A stretch of 64,000 nt of DNA from Candidatus Aquiluna sp. XM-24bin5 (GCA_003149555.1 QCWE01000001.1:1018546-1082545), one strand, 5' to 3'; positions 8,296-18,105 are shown, counted from the stretch's first letter. Notes: generated by a model not told the origin, from the sequence alone. Program-made: numbers and translations.

Positions 8296-9358
8296 ACCAG
8301 TAGCTCTCGTGGTGGCCGGTGTAGGGGTAGATGTTCGCAACTAGTCTTTCTGGCTCGCTATAGCCCTTCGACCTCATTACCTCTGCTGCCATTAGGTGAA
8401 GTGGCGGGTAGTGCTCATCGAGCTCCTTGGTCCCACTATCGGTCCAGATGCGGTGCTGGCCATCGGTGGGGAGCAGCGAGGTGAGCTCATTAACCATTGT
8501 CGACTTACCCATGAGCCAGTGCGTTGAGAAGCAGATTGCAGTGCCAAAGAGCTCGGGGCGCTTGCTTATCGCATAAAGGGAAATCAGGCCACCCATCGAG
8601 GCTCCCATGACCGCAGTTCGGTCTCGGTCGTGCTCGATCGCGTACCTATCGAGAACAAACGGCAAGATGGCATCCGCAATCAAGGAGACATAAGCATCAC
8701 CGAAGCTGTCGGTCCCGGTGGTCTTGTATTCATCGGGAAGCGCGTCCCAGAACTCTGGGTGACGATCAACAATCTCTTGAGGCGAAAGCTCGCGAATTCG
8801 AGTCTCGTCACTAAGACCCCAGATGCCAACAACCAGAGGCTTCTCTCCTCGAACCTCATCTCGTATCGCTGGGATTACTTCCCAGGTCTTGCCGGTGAAG
8901 CTCTCCTGTTCATCAAAAAGATTTCTACCATCGTGCATGAAAACAACCGGGGTCTGAGCGTTCAGTGTTTCTGGCACCCACACATCGACCCTGTGGTTAT
9001 CGAAGTCAAAGCGCTGCAGCTTTCCACCACCGAGGCGGATGCTCAATAGCTTGCGCTCGCGGAAGAACATAAACAGGGGGAAGGTAAAGGCAATGGCCGT
9101 CATACCCGAGAGCAGGAAATAGAGCCACACTCGCTTCATGCCCAGGCGCCTCGCCTCGCTAATCATGAAGATGGCTACTGCTACACCTACAACCAAAAGA
9201 TCAACAGAAAGCACCCAGTCAACCGCGCCGCCAAACCAGGCAGCCAGGTAGTCAGCCTCCTCGAATACCGCAAGGGCATTTAGGGTCCAGGCAGTGATGA
9301 GGCCTATCGCCGAGGTGATCAGGTAGAGGGTGGCTTTTACTGTGTGTTTTCTGAACAT
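8228..9358 (-). CDS. Membrane-domain/esterase fusion (DUF2834-like plus esterase D-like)
   Basis: A 376-aa protein in two parts. Residues 1-115 hold about three membrane helices ending in EARRLGMKRVWLYFLLSG and FTFPLFMFFRERKL, resembling DUF2834-type membrane proteins. Residues about 130-370 are an alpha/beta-hydrolase of the esterase D/feruloyl-esterase type, with nucleophile elbow GASMGG and a C-terminal His in YTGHHESYW. The hydrolase should sit at the membrane; its side and substrate are unknown. The last 68 bp overlap the convergent helicase gene. The ATG at 9358 has no obvious Shine-Dalgarno sequence. Confidence 0.75.
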   Translation of the reverse strand: MFRKHTVKATLYLITSAIGLITAWTLNALAVFEEADYLAAWFGGAVDWVLSVDLLVVGVAVAIFMISEARRLGMKRVWLYFLLSGMTAIAFTFPLFMFFRERKLLSIRLGGGKLQRFDFDNHRVDVWVPETLNAQTPVVFMHDGRNLFDEQESFTGKTWEVIPAIRDEVRGEKPLVVGIWGLSDETRIRELSPQEIVDRHPEFWDALPDEYKTTGTDSFGDAYVSLIADAILPFVLDRYAIEHDRDRTAVMGASMGGLISLYAISKRPELFGTAICFSTHWLMGKSTMVNELTSLLPTDGQHRIWTDSGTKELDEHYPPLHLMAAEVMRSKGYSEPERLVANIYPYTGHHESYWSRRVADALNWWLRAPGRDQELG

Positions 9359-9417
9359 TTAGGAATCTTTTCACGGATTCTGCAAATGTATTTATTTCAT
9401 ACTCACTAAGGAACATC

Positions 9418-11538
9418 ATGCGCCGCATCGGCAATCTCGTGGTGAGGCGCTCAAAGCTAATTTTGTTTGGTTTTGTAACCCTTGTCGTCATCTCCTCATT
9501 CTGGGGCTTTCAAGCCTTTGGGGCTCTCAAGGGTGGTGGCTACGACAACCCAAACTCCGATTCGACTCTGGTAACCGAGCTACTTCAGAGCGAGTTTGGT
9601 GTTGATCCCGCTGAGGTCATAGTTCTTGTTGACCTCCCCTCTGATGCTGACGAGATCGACGCAAATGGTTTTCCCGTGAACTTCGCACTGGTTCAGGAGC
9701 TCAGCTCTGAGCTATTGGATATCGAAGGCGTGGATTCCGTTCTCAACTACTACACCCTCGGCTCCCCACCGAACCTCAAGAGCGAAGACGGCAAGCTCAT
9801 TTACCTGCTAGTCGACCTGGATAACAGTGTTGACCAGACTCCCGTGGTCGCAGAAATCGTCGATGAATACACTGGCGACTACCAGGGTGCTCAGGTTCAC
9901 GTCTCAGGATTCGGGGCAGTGACAAAGGCCATCAACGAAACCATTTATGAAGACATCATCAGGGCCGAAATAGTGGCTGTTCCAATCGTGGTGATCTTGC
10001 TGATATTTGTTTTTGGCTCGCTCGTTGCAGCGGGTCTACCGCTCTTCGTGGGCGGTCTTGCAATTGTCGGGTCGTTTTTGATCATCTGGATTGGCAGTCA
10101 GTTCACTGACGTGAGCATCTTCGCGCTCAACCTGGTCACAGGCCTGGGGTTAGGGCTGGGTATTGATTACAGCCTCTTGGTTGTGAACCGCTTTCGCGAG
10201 GAGCGCGCTGCGGGCAACGATGTTGCAGCTTCGGTCTCGAACACCGTCGCATCAGCTGGCAAGACGGTTTTGTTCTCGGGTCTAACAGTTGCCCTGGTAC
10301 TGGTTTCAATGGTGTTTTTTCCGCAGTACTTCTTGCAGTCGTTTGCTCTTGCCGGGGTGGCGGTGGTGCTGTTCGCAGTGTTGGGTGCTGCTGTTGCGGT
10401 GCCGGCGATGCTGAACCTGCTCGGTGATCGGGTCAACCGACTCCGGTTGATTAGGCGCGATCTAACCCCGAAGGACACCGGCTTTTGGGAGAAGATTGCT
10501 CGTTTTACGATGCGAAGGCCGCTGCCGGTTTTGTTTGTAGGGCTACTTTTCTTGGCGTCCCTGTTCTCACTTTCAACCTCGGTGGTTTTCGGGCAGTCAG
10601 ATGACCGAGTGCTACCGGCAGACTCCCCGGCTCGAATCGCCAGTGACCTGTTGAGGGAGCGCTTCGAAGGACGCGAGTCCTCGCCCATTGAGATCTTGGT
10701 AAAGGGTAGCGACGAGGAGATAAACGAGTTTGTAGACCTGGTTGCAGACCAGGACAACATAGTCAGGGTTGGGATTGTGCCAACCGAGGAGGATTCCGAG
10801 TGGGTCCGAGTGAATGCGATCACTGAGCTTGAGACCAGGAGCCCGGAGGGGCTCGAGCAGATTGTTGCTCTGAGGTCGCTCGATACTTCTGTTGATGAGT
10901 ACCTAATAGGTGGGGGTGGTGCCTACTACACCGACAGCCAGCAGGGTATCGAGGGGGCGCTTCCAATCGCAGCGCTCTGGGTCTTCATCTCAACTTTCAT
11001 TCTGCTCTTCCTTTTCACCGGCAGCTTGGTCTTGCCCCTGAAGGCGATCGTTTTGAATGTGCTGTCACTTGGAGCGGTCTTTGGGCTTATTGGGTGGATA
11101 TTCCAAAACGGGGAGCTGCAGTGGTTATTGGGCGAATACTCCGTCACCGGAACCATCGACACTTCATCCGTTGTGATGATTGCGCTTGTCGCGTTTGGCT
11201 TATCCATGGACTACGAGCTGTTCCTGCTCAGCCGGATCAAGGAGCAGCACGATGCCGGATTCAACACCGTGAACTCGGTCGCTCTTGGCCTGCAGCGCTC
11301 CGGCCGGATTATTACCGCCGCCGCGTTGATTCTTGCGGTCACCTTTGGCGCATTCGCCTCTAGCGGGGTTTCCATTATGAAGATGCTCGGATTAGGCATC
11401 GCCGTTGCCATCTTGTTGGACGCCACCTTGGTCAGAGGGTTCTTAGTTCCGGCAATCATGCGGCTTCTAGGAAGTGCTAACTGGTGGGCACCCAAGTGGC
11501 TAAAGCGGCTCTATGAGAAGGCCGGGCTTTCTCACTGA
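9418..11538 (+). CDS. MMPL-family (RND) transporter
   Basis: A 706-aa protein with the duplicated RND layout of MmpL/SCO proteins: one N-terminal helix, an external domain (about 35-180), five or six helices with GLGLGIDYSLLVVNRFREE, then a second half with its own external domain and GLSMDYELFLLSRIKEQ. The paired Asp-Tyr motifs in helices 4 and 10 carry protons in MmpL3. It probably exports lipids or hydrophobic compounds; the substrate is unknown. CATACT and AAGGA lie upstream, so this mRNA probably has a normal leader. An inverted repeat GAATC-N8-GATTC sits in the 59-bp divergent gap. Confidence 0.85.
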   Translation: MRRIGNLVVRRSKLILFGFVTLVVISSFWGFQAFGALKGGGYDNPNSDSTLVTELLQSEFGVDPAEVIVLVDLPSDADEIDANGFPVNFALVQELSSELLDIEGVDSVLNYYTLGSPPNLKSEDGKLIYLLVDLDNSVDQTPVVAEIVDEYTGDYQGAQVHVSGFGAVTKAINETIYEDIIRAEIVAVPIVVILLIFVFGSLVAAGLPLFVGGLAIVGSFLIIWIGSQFTDVSIFALNLVTGLGLGLGIDYSLLVVNRFREERAAGNDVAASVSNTVASAGKTVLFSGLTVALVLVSMVFFPQYFLQSFALAGVAVVLFAVLGAAVAVPAMLNLLGDRVNRLRLIRRDLTPKDTGFWEKIARFTMRRPLPVLFVGLLFLASLFSLSTSVVFGQSDDRVLPADSPARIASDLLRERFEGRESSPIEILVKGSDEEINEFVDLVADQDNIVRVGIVPTEEDSEWVRVNAITELETRSPEGLEQIVALRSLDTSVDEYLIGGGGAYYTDSQQGIEGALPIAALWVFISTFILLFLFTGSLVLPLKAIVLNVLSLGAVFGLIGWIFQNGELQWLLGEYSVTGTIDTSSVVMIALVAFGLSMDYELFLLSRIKEQHDAGFNTVNSVALGLQRSGRIITAAALILAVTFGAFASSGVSIMKMLGLGIAVAILLDATLVRGFLVPAIMRLLGSANWWAPKWLKRLYEKAGLSH

Positions 11539-11550
11539 TAACCTCTACCC

Positions 11551-12147
11551 ATGCTGCTCTCAGATGGTGATATCAAAAAGCAAATAGACGCCGGTCGAAT
11601 TGGCCTCGAGCCTCTAAATCTGGACCTGTTGCAGCCAAGCAGCATCGACGTTCGTCTCGACAGGTTCTTTCGCCTGTTCGATAACCACAAGTATCCCTTT
11701 ATTGACCCTCGCGAGCAGCAGGATGATCTAACTAGGTTTGTCGAGGTTGCCTCAGACGAAGCCTTTATCCTTCACCCGGGAGAGTTTGTGCTGGGCTCCA
11801 CGTTCGAATATGTGAGCCTCCCGGATGACATTGCTGCAAGGCTTGAGGGCAAGAGCTCTCTTGGGCGCCTTGGTCTTCTGACTCACTCAACAGCTGGCTT
11901 TGTTGACCCGGGCTTTGAAGGGCATGTGACCTTAGAGCTTTCCAACGTCGCGACGTTGCCGATTAAGCTTTGGCCCGGCATGAAGATTGGCCAGCTCTGC
12001 TTCTTCCAGCTCTCGTCTGCGAGTGAGAACCCATATGGCAGCGAGAAGTACGGCTCGAGGTATCAGGGGCAAAGGGGGCCAACTGCCTCACGCAGCCACC
12101 TCAAGTTCCATATCACAGATGTTGGCAACGAACCACTAGACAAATAG
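11551..12147 (+). CDS. dcd: dCTP deaminase
   Basis: A 198-aa enzyme that deaminates dCTP to dUTP, feeding dTMP synthesis (some actinobacterial members also hydrolyse dUTP). The core motif [20 protein letters not shown] around residues 110-130 holds the catalytic residues, and [13 protein letters not shown] follows. TAACCT ends 6 bp before the ATG and there is no Shine-Dalgarno sequence, so a leaderless mRNA is predicted. The last 12 bp overlap the convergent M56-like peptidase gene. Confidence 0.93.
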   Translation: MLLSDGDIKKQIDAGRIGLEPLNLDLLQPSSIDVRLDRFFRLFDNHKYPFIDPREQQDDLTRFVEVASDEAFILHPGEFVLGSTFEYVSLPDDIAARLEGKSSLGRLGLLTHSTAGFVDPGFEGHVTLELSNVATLPIKLWPGMKIGQLCFFQLSSASENPYGSEKYGSRYQGQRGPTASRSHLKFHITDVGNEPLDK

Positions 12148-12843
12148 CTTTCGCGCCTCAAAGAGGTCTTTCGAGTAGACCTTCTTGAGTGCGTACTTAT
12201 CTGCCGCGTGTTCGCAGAGGACATCAATCTCTCGCTTTAGCGCCCTGGATGCCACGACCCATGGCAGCAGCTGGTAGATCAGGTAGGCGAGCTTTTTGAT
12301 TAGACCATGCTTGAGCTTGATGTGCCCATACTCGTGTCTGAGGATTGCATCCCGCTGCCGGCTTGGGAGCTCAAAGACTGCCATTGAAAGGTAAATGGTG
12401 TTTTTTCGGGTCAGGGCAAAATAACCGGGGATCTCAAGCTCAACGATCCTGGCCCTGCGGTAGTTCATGATGTAGCGGCCACCAAGACTCTCGAGGTCTC
12501 CAAGCTCTGGCAAGACCTCGAACAGCGGCGCCAGTCTCTGATTTCCAAGCGCAATCAAGACACCTGCCAGAGCCAGCAACACCCAAGGGGCAAAGCTGGC
12601 TACCAACACAAACCCCAGGTCATCAGAGCTCTGGAGGGTTTGGTAGGTGGAGAAAACGGAGTAACCAGCCAGGGCGACTGCAGCAATTGTGGCTGCGATG
12701 CTGCTTAGCAGCGAGATCAACCAGAGGAAGATCCCGAGGTTTGGCACCTTGCGAAATCGGCCCGCGAAGAACATGGGGGCTGCAATTGTCACCAGCAGCA
12801 CCCACTCCAGAAGGAGTATCAAAAGATAGAGGTTGTTCTCCAC
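12136..12843 (-). CDS. M56/M48-type membrane metallopeptidase (BlaR1-like)
   Basis: A 235-aa protein with about three N-terminal membrane helices and a zinc-protease motif HEYGH (about residues 168-172) followed by CEHAADKYA, which supplies the third ligand. It is far shorter than BlaR1/MecR1 and lacks a penicillin-binding sensor domain. It follows a BlaI-type repressor gene by 9 bp, the usual partner arrangement. By analogy it may cleave or relieve the repressor, but what it senses is unknown. No beta-lactamase gene is present. Confidence 0.75.
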   Translation of the reverse strand: MENNLYLLILLLEWVLLVTIAAPMFFAGRFRKVPNLGIFLWLISLLSSIAATIAAVALAGYSVFSTYQTLQSSDDLGFVLVASFAPWVLLALAGVLIALGNQRLAPLFEVLPELGDLESLGGRYIMNYRRARIVELEIPGYFALTRKNTIYLSMAVFELPSRQRDAILRHEYGHIKLKHGLIKKLAYLIYQLLPWVVASRALKREIDVLCEHAADKYALKKVYSKDLFEARKLFV

Positions 12844-12852
12844 CTAAAGAGA

Positions 12853-13209
12853 CTACTTGTCGAGTGCCGCCCTGAGTTCCTTGAGCTGTTTGGCTGTTAG
12901 TCCGCTCGCAAAGTGGCTAAAGACCGCAGCTGGGTTACCGGTTTGACCGACTAGGTCAACTAATGCTTTGGCGGTGTGCTGTTCTCTAGTGGTTAGCGAC
13001 TGGAAGATAAAGCCTCTGCCCGGACCCGCTGACTTAGTTACTAGCCCCTTATCTTCGAGTCTTGATAGCACGGTGAGGATAGTGGTGACCTTGATGCTGT
13101 CATCGCCGATTAGAGCGAGGATTTGCTGGCTGGATAGTCCAGCTGGCCTGTCCCACAGGCAGCTGAGAACCTCAGACTCCAGCTCACCCTGCTTTCGCTT
13201 TGTGCTCAT
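12853..13209 (-). CDS. BlaI/MecI/CopY-family transcriptional repressor
   Basis: A 118-aa winged-helix protein (ESEVLSCLWDRPAGLSSQQI, then the recognition helix region VTTILTVLSRLEDKGLV around residues 40-57), typical of BlaI/CopY regulators. It is in an operon with the peptidase gene downstream. A perfect 17-bp inverted repeat lies 7 bp before the start codon and overlaps a TAGAAT box placed 6 bp from the ATG. This fits autorepression of a leaderless mRNA. Confidence 0.85.
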   Translation of the reverse strand: MSTKRKQGELESEVLSCLWDRPAGLSSQQILALIGDDSIKVTTILTVLSRLEDKGLVTKSAGPGRGFIFQSLTTREQHTAKALVDLVGQTGNPAAVFSHFASGLTAKQLKELRAALDK

Positions 13210-13216
13210 GCAGGAA

Positions 13217-13233
13217 TTCTACATGGTGTAGAA
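13217..13233 (-). promoter_or_regulatory. BlaI-type operator overlapping the promoter
   Basis: TTCTACA-TGG-TGTAGAA is a perfect 7-bp inverted repeat with a 3-bp spacer, close to known BlaI/MecI operators (TACA-N-TGTA core). Read on the minus strand, the -10 candidate TAGAAT (13221-13216) lies inside it and ends 6 bp before the repressor ATG. Confidence 0.7.
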
Positions 13234-13234
13234 G

Positions 13235-14554
13235 TTAGTCGCTTATGACTTGCGGATTCGGGCTAACCCTCCAGAGCAACAGGATTCCTGCGACCAGCAC
13301 CACCATCAGACCCAATATTCCCCAGACGGTTGCCTGGGCGTTGGTGTAGCCGAAGGTAAGTGCAAGCGAAATCGAGGCGGTCCAGAGCATTGGGCTTAGG
13401 AAGCTGACCGCGCGTCCTGTAGTCATGTAGAGACCCATGACCTCACCATCTCTGCCTTCAGGGGTGAACTTGGCGACAAAAGCCCTTGATGCAGCCTGCG
13501 CCGGGCCAACGAAGAGGGTCAGAATCAGACCACCGACCCAGTAGGTGATTGGTCCAAGTGACGCAAAAAGGAAAACCCCGAAGCCCGCAACCGTTAGCCC
13601 AATGAGCGAGATCATGATGGTGCGCTTGCCACCAATTTTGTCGTCGAAAAAGCCACCGACCATCGCCCCAATACCCGCGGTGATGTTGGCGGCAATGCCG
13701 AACAGAATGACTTCCGCAAGCTCGAAACCAAATGCCAAGGCACCCAGTGCACCACCAAAGGCGAAGACTCCAGACAAACCATCTCGATAGATAGCACTTG
13801 CGATCAGGAACTTTAGGGTCTCCGGAGCCTGGCGATAAAGCGACTTGAGCTGAGCCCAAAGCTTGAAGTAGCTCTCGACAATGTTTTCTTTCACCCGGTC
13901 CGGTTTGGCCGGAACCTCCGGGACGGTGAGGAACAGTGGAATCGAGAAGACTAGGAACCAAATCGCGCTAAATAAGAAGACCGCACGAACATTTAGCGCA
14001 TCATCCAGCGGGATACCGAACCACGGGTTCTCGGTCTGCACGAAGCCAACAAGCGAAATAAGCAACAGCAAGATGCCACCTATGTAGCCAAGTCCCCAGG
14101 CAAAGCCTGAGACCTTACCGATGTTGCTCGGCTTGGAGACCTGCTTGAGCATGGCGTAGTAGTTGATGAAAGCAATTTCCTGCACAAACCCACCAAAAGA
14201 AAAGATGATCAAACCCAGCCAGAGCATCTGCGGATTTGGCTCAATAAAGAACAGGCTGGCCATTACCCCAGAGAGCAGCAGCGTGTTTATCAGGAGCCAA
14301 AACTTTCTCCTGCCTGCCTCGTCGCTTCTTCGGCCAAAGACCGGAGCAACAATCGCAACAGCGATTCCAGCAATTGTGGCGGCTAGTCCTAGTGCCCTAG
14401 AGGTGTCTTCCTCTGGCCCAAAGGCCGCACTTGTTATGTAGATGGGGAAGATAAAGGTGGAAAAAATCGTGGGGAAAGGCTGTTCTGCCCAGTCCCAAAG
14501 TGCCCAGGCAAATGTGCCGCGGGGTTTCTTGGTTTCAACAGCTTCATTGCTCAT
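13235..14554 (-). CDS. MFS transporter of the UMF1/Atg22-like family
   Basis: A 439-aa membrane protein with about 12 helices. The N-terminus FAWALWDWAEQPFPTIFSTF is the signature of the UMF1 (Atg22-like) family, whose members are thought to export amino acids or small metabolites. Residues GRRSDEAGRRKFWL carry the MFS loop motif. I chose the ATG at 14554 over a start 39 bp upstream, because TACTCT lies exactly 7 bp before it, as in other genes of this window. It ends 26 bp upstream of the repressor start on the same strand. Confidence 0.82.
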   Translation of the reverse strand: MSNEAVETKKPRGTFAWALWDWAEQPFPTIFSTFIFPIYITSAAFGPEEDTSRALGLAATIAGIAVAIVAPVFGRRSDEAGRRKFWLLINTLLLSGVMASLFFIEPNPQMLWLGLIIFSFGGFVQEIAFINYYAMLKQVSKPSNIGKVSGFAWGLGYIGGILLLLISLVGFVQTENPWFGIPLDDALNVRAVFLFSAIWFLVFSIPLFLTVPEVPAKPDRVKENIVESYFKLWAQLKSLYRQAPETLKFLIASAIYRDGLSGVFAFGGALGALAFGFELAEVILFGIAANITAGIGAMVGGFFDDKIGGKRTIMISLIGLTVAGFGVFLFASLGPITYWVGGLILTLFVGPAQAASRAFVAKFTPEGRDGEVMGLYMTTGRAVSFLSPMLWTASISLALTFGYTNAQATVWGILGLMVVLVAGILLLWRVSPNPQVISD

Positions 14555-14625
14555 GAGCTTGAGAGTAGTCCTATTGCAGGCCAATTGGCGCAAGAAATTA
14601 GTGACGAGTCGGTGAATATCCCAAA

Positions 14626-14710
14626 CTTGAGTGAACCCTACTCAAGTTTTTGGAATAAATGCTTGACAATTATGTTGACATAACTGAAACTTGAGTGCAG
14701 TTGGCTCAAG
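14626..14710 (+). promoter_or_regulatory. dnaK promoter flanked by two HAIR operators
   Basis: HAIR elements (consensus CTTGAGT-N7-ACTCAAG) bind HspR. The first, 14626-14646, is perfect. The second, 14690-14710, has one mismatch (GCTCAAG). Between them lie TTGACA (14663-14668) and GAAACT (14686-14691) with a 17-bp spacer, the latter touching the second operator. A second TTGACA is at 14675-14680. Bound HspR would cover both ends of the promoter. Since hspR is the fourth gene of the operon, this forms a feedback loop. Confidence 0.93.
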
Positions 14711-14749
14711 TTGAGTCAAAAGGTTTGAAAACAAAGAGGAGAAACCAGA

Positions 14750-16606
14750 ATGGGTAGAGCAGTAGGTATCGACCTGGGAACCACCAACAGCGCGGTAACA
14801 GTGCTGGAGGCTGGCGAGCCAAAGGTCATTGCTAACGCTGAGGGCTTTAGGACCACACCATCGGTTGTGGCATTTACGAAGGATGGCAACATCCTGGTAG
14901 GCGAGACCGCAAAGCGTCAGGCTGTTACCAACGTTGACCGCACTGTTAGCTCGGTAAAGCGCCACATGGGCACCGACTGGAAGTTCAAGGTCGATGAGAA
15001 GGAGTACACCCCACAGGAGATCTCCGCTCGCATCCTGATGAAGCTAAAGCGCGATGCCGAGACCTACTTGGGTGAGTCCGTTACCGACGCGGTAATTACC
15101 GTTCCTGCCTACTTCAACGACGCAGAGCGTCAGGCGACCAAGGAAGCCGGTGAAATCGCGGGTTTGAACGTGCTTCGCATCATCAACGAGCCAACCGCAG
15201 CCGCTCTTGCCTACGGCCTAGACAAGGGTAAGGAAGACGAGCTAATTCTGGTGTTTGACCTTGGTGGTGGAACATTCGATGTGTCCCTTCTTGAGGTTGG
15301 CAAGGACGATGAGTTCTCGACCATCCAGGTTCGTGCAACCTCGGGTGACAACCGCCTCGGTGGTGACGACTGGGATCAGAGGGTCGTAGACCACCTGGTC
15401 AAGCAGTTCAAGGAGACCTCGGGCGTCGATGTCGCCTCCGACAAGATTGCTCTGCAGCGCCTGAAGGAGGCAGCTGAGCAGGCCAAGAAGGAGCTGAGCC
15501 AGTCGACCTCGACTCAGATCCAGCTGCCATACCTCTCACTGACCGAGTCGGGACCTGCGAACTTGGACGAGACCATTACTCGCGCACAGTTCCAGTCGAT
15601 GACTTCTGATCTTTTGGAGCGCACCCGCAAGCCATTCGAGGACGTGATCAAGGAAGCCGGCGTGAAGGTCGGTGACATCGCTCACGTTGTCATGGTCGGT
15701 GGCTCTACCCGTATGCCAGCTGTCAGTGAGCTAGTTACCAAGCTGCTTGGCGGCAAGGAGCCGAACAAGGGAGTGAACCCGGATGAGGTTGTTTCCGTTG
15801 GTGCTGCTCTGCAGGCAGGTGTGATCAAGGGTGAGCGTAAGGACGTGCTGCTAATTGACGTCACCCCACTGTCTCTTGGAATCGAGACCAAAGGTGGCAT
15901 CATGACCAAGCTCATCGAGCGCAACACCGCTATCCCAACAAAGAGGAGCGAGACCTTCACCACAGCTGATGACAACCAGCCGAGCGTGTCGATCCAGGTT
16001 TTCCAGGGAGAGCGTGAGTTCACTCGTGACAACAAGAGTCTTGGAAACTTTGAGCTGACCGGCATCGCACCGGCACCTCGTGGTATCCCGCAGGTCGAGG
16101 TCACCTTCGACATCGACGCAAACGGCATCGTGCACGTATCCGCAAAGGACAAGGGCACCGGCAAGGAGCAGTCGATGACCATCACCGGCGGCTCTTCGCT
16201 AAGCGAGGAAGACATCGAGCGCATGGTCAAAGATGCCGAGGAGCACGCAGCTGAGGATAAGCAGCGTCGCGAGGAGGCAGAGACCCGTAATCAGGCAGAG
16301 CAGATGGCGTATTCAACCGAGAAGCTCATCAAGGACAACGACGACAAGCTCTCTGAAGAGATCAAGACTGAGGTCCAGGCCGATGTAGATGCTCTGAAGA
16401 CGGCACTCGCTGGAGACGACATCGAGGCGGTCAAGACTGCTCAGGAGAAGCTAACCACCAGCTCCCAGAAGCTAGGCGAGGCAATCTATGCCGCGCAGCC
16501 AGCCGAGGGTGAGCAGGGAGAGGCCTCCGATGAGGACGTCGTTGACGCCGAGGTTGTTGACGAGGAAGAGTCAAAGGACGACTCAGAGCCTGAGGACAAG
16601 AAGTAA
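14750..16606 (+). CDS. dnaK: Chaperone DnaK (Hsp70)
   Basis: A 618-aa Hsp70. The ATPase domain begins [11 protein letters not shown] (about residue 6) and has [12 protein letters not shown] near 165; the substrate-binding domain follows about residue 360 and a helical lid leads to an acidic tail ([14 protein letters not shown]). It binds unfolded proteins in an ATP cycle driven by DnaJ and GrpE, encoded next. GAGGAG precedes the ATG. Its TAA stop shares a base with the grpE ATG. Expression should be repressed by HspR through the two HAIR sites. Confidence 0.98.
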   Translation: MGRAVGIDLGTTNSAVTVLEAGEPKVIANAEGFRTTPSVVAFTKDGNILVGETAKRQAVTNVDRTVSSVKRHMGTDWKFKVDEKEYTPQEISARILMKLKRDAETYLGESVTDAVITVPAYFNDAERQATKEAGEIAGLNVLRIINEPTAAALAYGLDKGKEDELILVFDLGGGTFDVSLLEVGKDDEFSTIQVRATSGDNRLGGDDWDQRVVDHLVKQFKETSGVDVASDKIALQRLKEAAEQAKKELSQSTSTQIQLPYLSLTESGPANLDETITRAQFQSMTSDLLERTRKPFEDVIKEAGVKVGDIAHVVMVGGSTRMPAVSELVTKLLGGKEPNKGVNPDEVVSVGAALQAGVIKGERKDVLLIDVTPLSLGIETKGGIMTKLIERNTAIPTKRSETFTTADDNQPSVSIQVFQGEREFTRDNKSLGNFELTGIAPAPRGIPQVEVTFDIDANGIVHVSAKDKGTGKEQSMTITGGSSLSEEDIERMVKDAEEHAAEDKQRREEAETRNQAEQMAYSTEKLIKDNDDKLSEEIKTEVQADVDALKTALAGDDIEAVKTAQEKLTTSSQKLGEAIYAAQPAEGEQGEASDEDVVDAEVVDEEESKDDSEPEDKK

Positions 16607-17166
16607 TGCCGGAAGAGAACCTTCCAGAAGAGCCCGCCCAGGAGCCCGAAGAGAGCCAGACTCCCGAGGAGTCCTCGGAGGCTGACCAGGTAGCCGATGC
16701 AGCCGAGGAGGTTAGCTCGGAAGATGGCGACAAGGACGCCATCGATCGAGAGCTAGAAATCTTCCAGGATCTGCAACGACTTCAGGCCGACTTCGTGAAC
16801 TACAAGGCCAGGGTCGAAAGAGATCGAGGAGTGGAGAGGCAGCTTGCGGTTGCCGAGGCAATCAGAGCCTTTCTCCCGGCCCTCGATGATCTGACTCGCG
16901 CCGAGGCTCATGGAGATCTGCAGGATGGCACGCCCATGGCTGCTATCGCTCAGAAGCTCAAGGCCGCGGGCGAGAAGTTTGGGCTGAAGGCATTTGGAGA
17001 AAAAGGTGAGGCCTTTGATCCAGAGAAGCACGAGGCACTGGTTCAAAACCCGAGCGAGGAAGTCACCGAGCCAGTTATTGCAGATGTGATCGAGCTCGGC
17101 TACATGGTTGGGGATCGGTTGCTGAGACCTGCAAAGGTGGCGGTCTCGGTTCCGCAAGAGAGCTAA
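16606..17166 (+). CDS. grpE: Nucleotide exchange factor GrpE
   Basis: A 186-aa protein. The first 50 residues are strongly acidic and disordered-looking; then a coiled-coil dimerisation region (LQRLQADFVNYKARVERDR) and the beta-domain ending GYMVGDRLLRPAKVAVS, all standard for GrpE. It releases ADP from DnaK. The start overlaps the dnaK stop (TAATG), which implies coupled translation. Confidence 0.96.
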   Translation: MPEENLPEEPAQEPEESQTPEESSEADQVADAAEEVSSEDGDKDAIDRELEIFQDLQRLQADFVNYKARVERDRGVERQLAVAEAIRAFLPALDDLTRAEAHGDLQDGTPMAAIAQKLKAAGEKFGLKAFGEKGEAFDPEKHEALVQNPSEEVTEPVIADVIELGYMVGDRLLRPAKVAVSVPQES

Positions 17167-17182
17167 TTAGAAGGTGTATTAG

Positions 17183-18097
17183 ATGGCGTCACAGGATTGG
17201 ATTGAGAAAGACTTCTACAAAATCCTTGGTGTTTCCAAGGACGTCTCTGATGCAGATCTGAAGAAGGCCTACCGCAAGCTTGCTAAGGACAACCACCCTG
17301 ATCTGCATCCAGGAGATGCGGCAGCAGAGGCAAGGTTCAAAGACATCTCCGAGGCCTTTGACGTGCTGTCCGACAAGGAGCAAAGGCGAGAGTATGACGC
17401 AATTCGTGCGATGGGTGGCGGCGCTCGCTTCACAGCAGGCGGTCAGGGCGCAGGGTTTGAAGACGTATTCAGCAACCTCTTTGGAGGCGGCGGTTTCCAA
17501 GGCGGGGGGTTCCCTGGATTTGGCGGCTTCGGTGGTTTTGGACCCCAGCGCGGTCAGGACCTGAGCACTACAGCTTCAATCAATTTCATTGACTCGGTCA
17601 ATGGGACAACCGTGAAGCTGAACCTGAGAAACGAATCGGTGAGTGTGAAGGTGCCGGCCGGGATTCAGGATGGTCAGAAACTCAAGGTCAAAGGTAAGGG
17701 ACAGCCATCTCCCAATGGCGGCCCTGCAGGTGACCTGGTTGTGACCATCAAGGTTAAGCCGCACGCTGTATTCACCAGAGACGGCGACAACATCAGGGTT
17801 TCGGTGCCGGTGACCTATGCCGAGGCAACGCTTGGCGCAACCATTGAGGTTCCTGTCCTTGGCGGTGACCCGGTAAAGCTCAAGGTTGCTGCCGGGACAC
17901 CAAACGGCAGAACGCTTAGGGTCAAGGGCAAGGGCGTTCAGTTTGGCTCGCGCCAGGGCGACCTGCTTGCAACCGTAGAGGTGATGGTGCCTGCGCACCT
18001 GCCAGCCAAGGCCAAGAAACTACTTGAGCAGTTTGATGCCGAACTACCTGATGAGAACCCTCGTCAGGATCTGATTTCTAGGGCGGGGACACTTTAG
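17183..18097 (+). CDS. dnaJ: DnaJ-type co-chaperone lacking the zinc finger
   Basis: A 304-aa J-domain protein. The J-domain spans residues 10-72 with the HPD motif at 38-40. A Gly/Phe-rich linker follows (about 77-125), then directly the two C-terminal substrate-binding domains. No CxxCxGxG repeats, indeed no cysteines, are present, so it is a class B (CbpA-like) protein rather than class A DnaJ. It stimulates DnaK ATPase and hands over clients. It starts 16 bp after grpE in the same operon. Zinc-free design matches the zinc-free ribosomal proteins at 2 kb, though this may be coincidence. Confidence 0.92.
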   Translation: MASQDWIEKDFYKILGVSKDVSDADLKKAYRKLAKDNHPDLHPGDAAAEARFKDISEAFDVLSDKEQRREYDAIRAMGGGARFTAGGQGAGFEDVFSNLFGGGGFQGGGFPGFGGFGGFGPQRGQDLSTTASINFIDSVNGTTVKLNLRNESVSVKVPAGIQDGQKLKVKGKGQPSPNGGPAGDLVVTIKVKPHAVFTRDGDNIRVSVPVTYAEATLGATIEVPVLGGDPVKLKVAAGTPNGRTLRVKGKGVQFGSRQGDLLATVEVMVPAHLPAKAKKLLEQFDAELPDENPRQDLISRAGTL

Positions 18098-18105
18098 GAG
18101 GAGCC

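Noticed and set aside
10167..10823. A 218-codon minus-strand open frame inside the MMPL gene
   Set aside because: It is the complement of conserved MMPL codons and has low-complexity Ser/Arg/Thr composition, as expected of a shadow frame.
15682..16230. A 182-codon open frame on the minus strand inside dnaK
   Set aside because: It lies antisense to a clearly conserved chaperone, has Ser/Thr-rich shadow composition and no start signals.
17430..17560. Gly/Phe-rich repetitive stretch in dnaJ as a DNA repeat
   Set aside because: It is the normal Gly/Phe-rich linker of J-domain proteins, not a separate repeat element.
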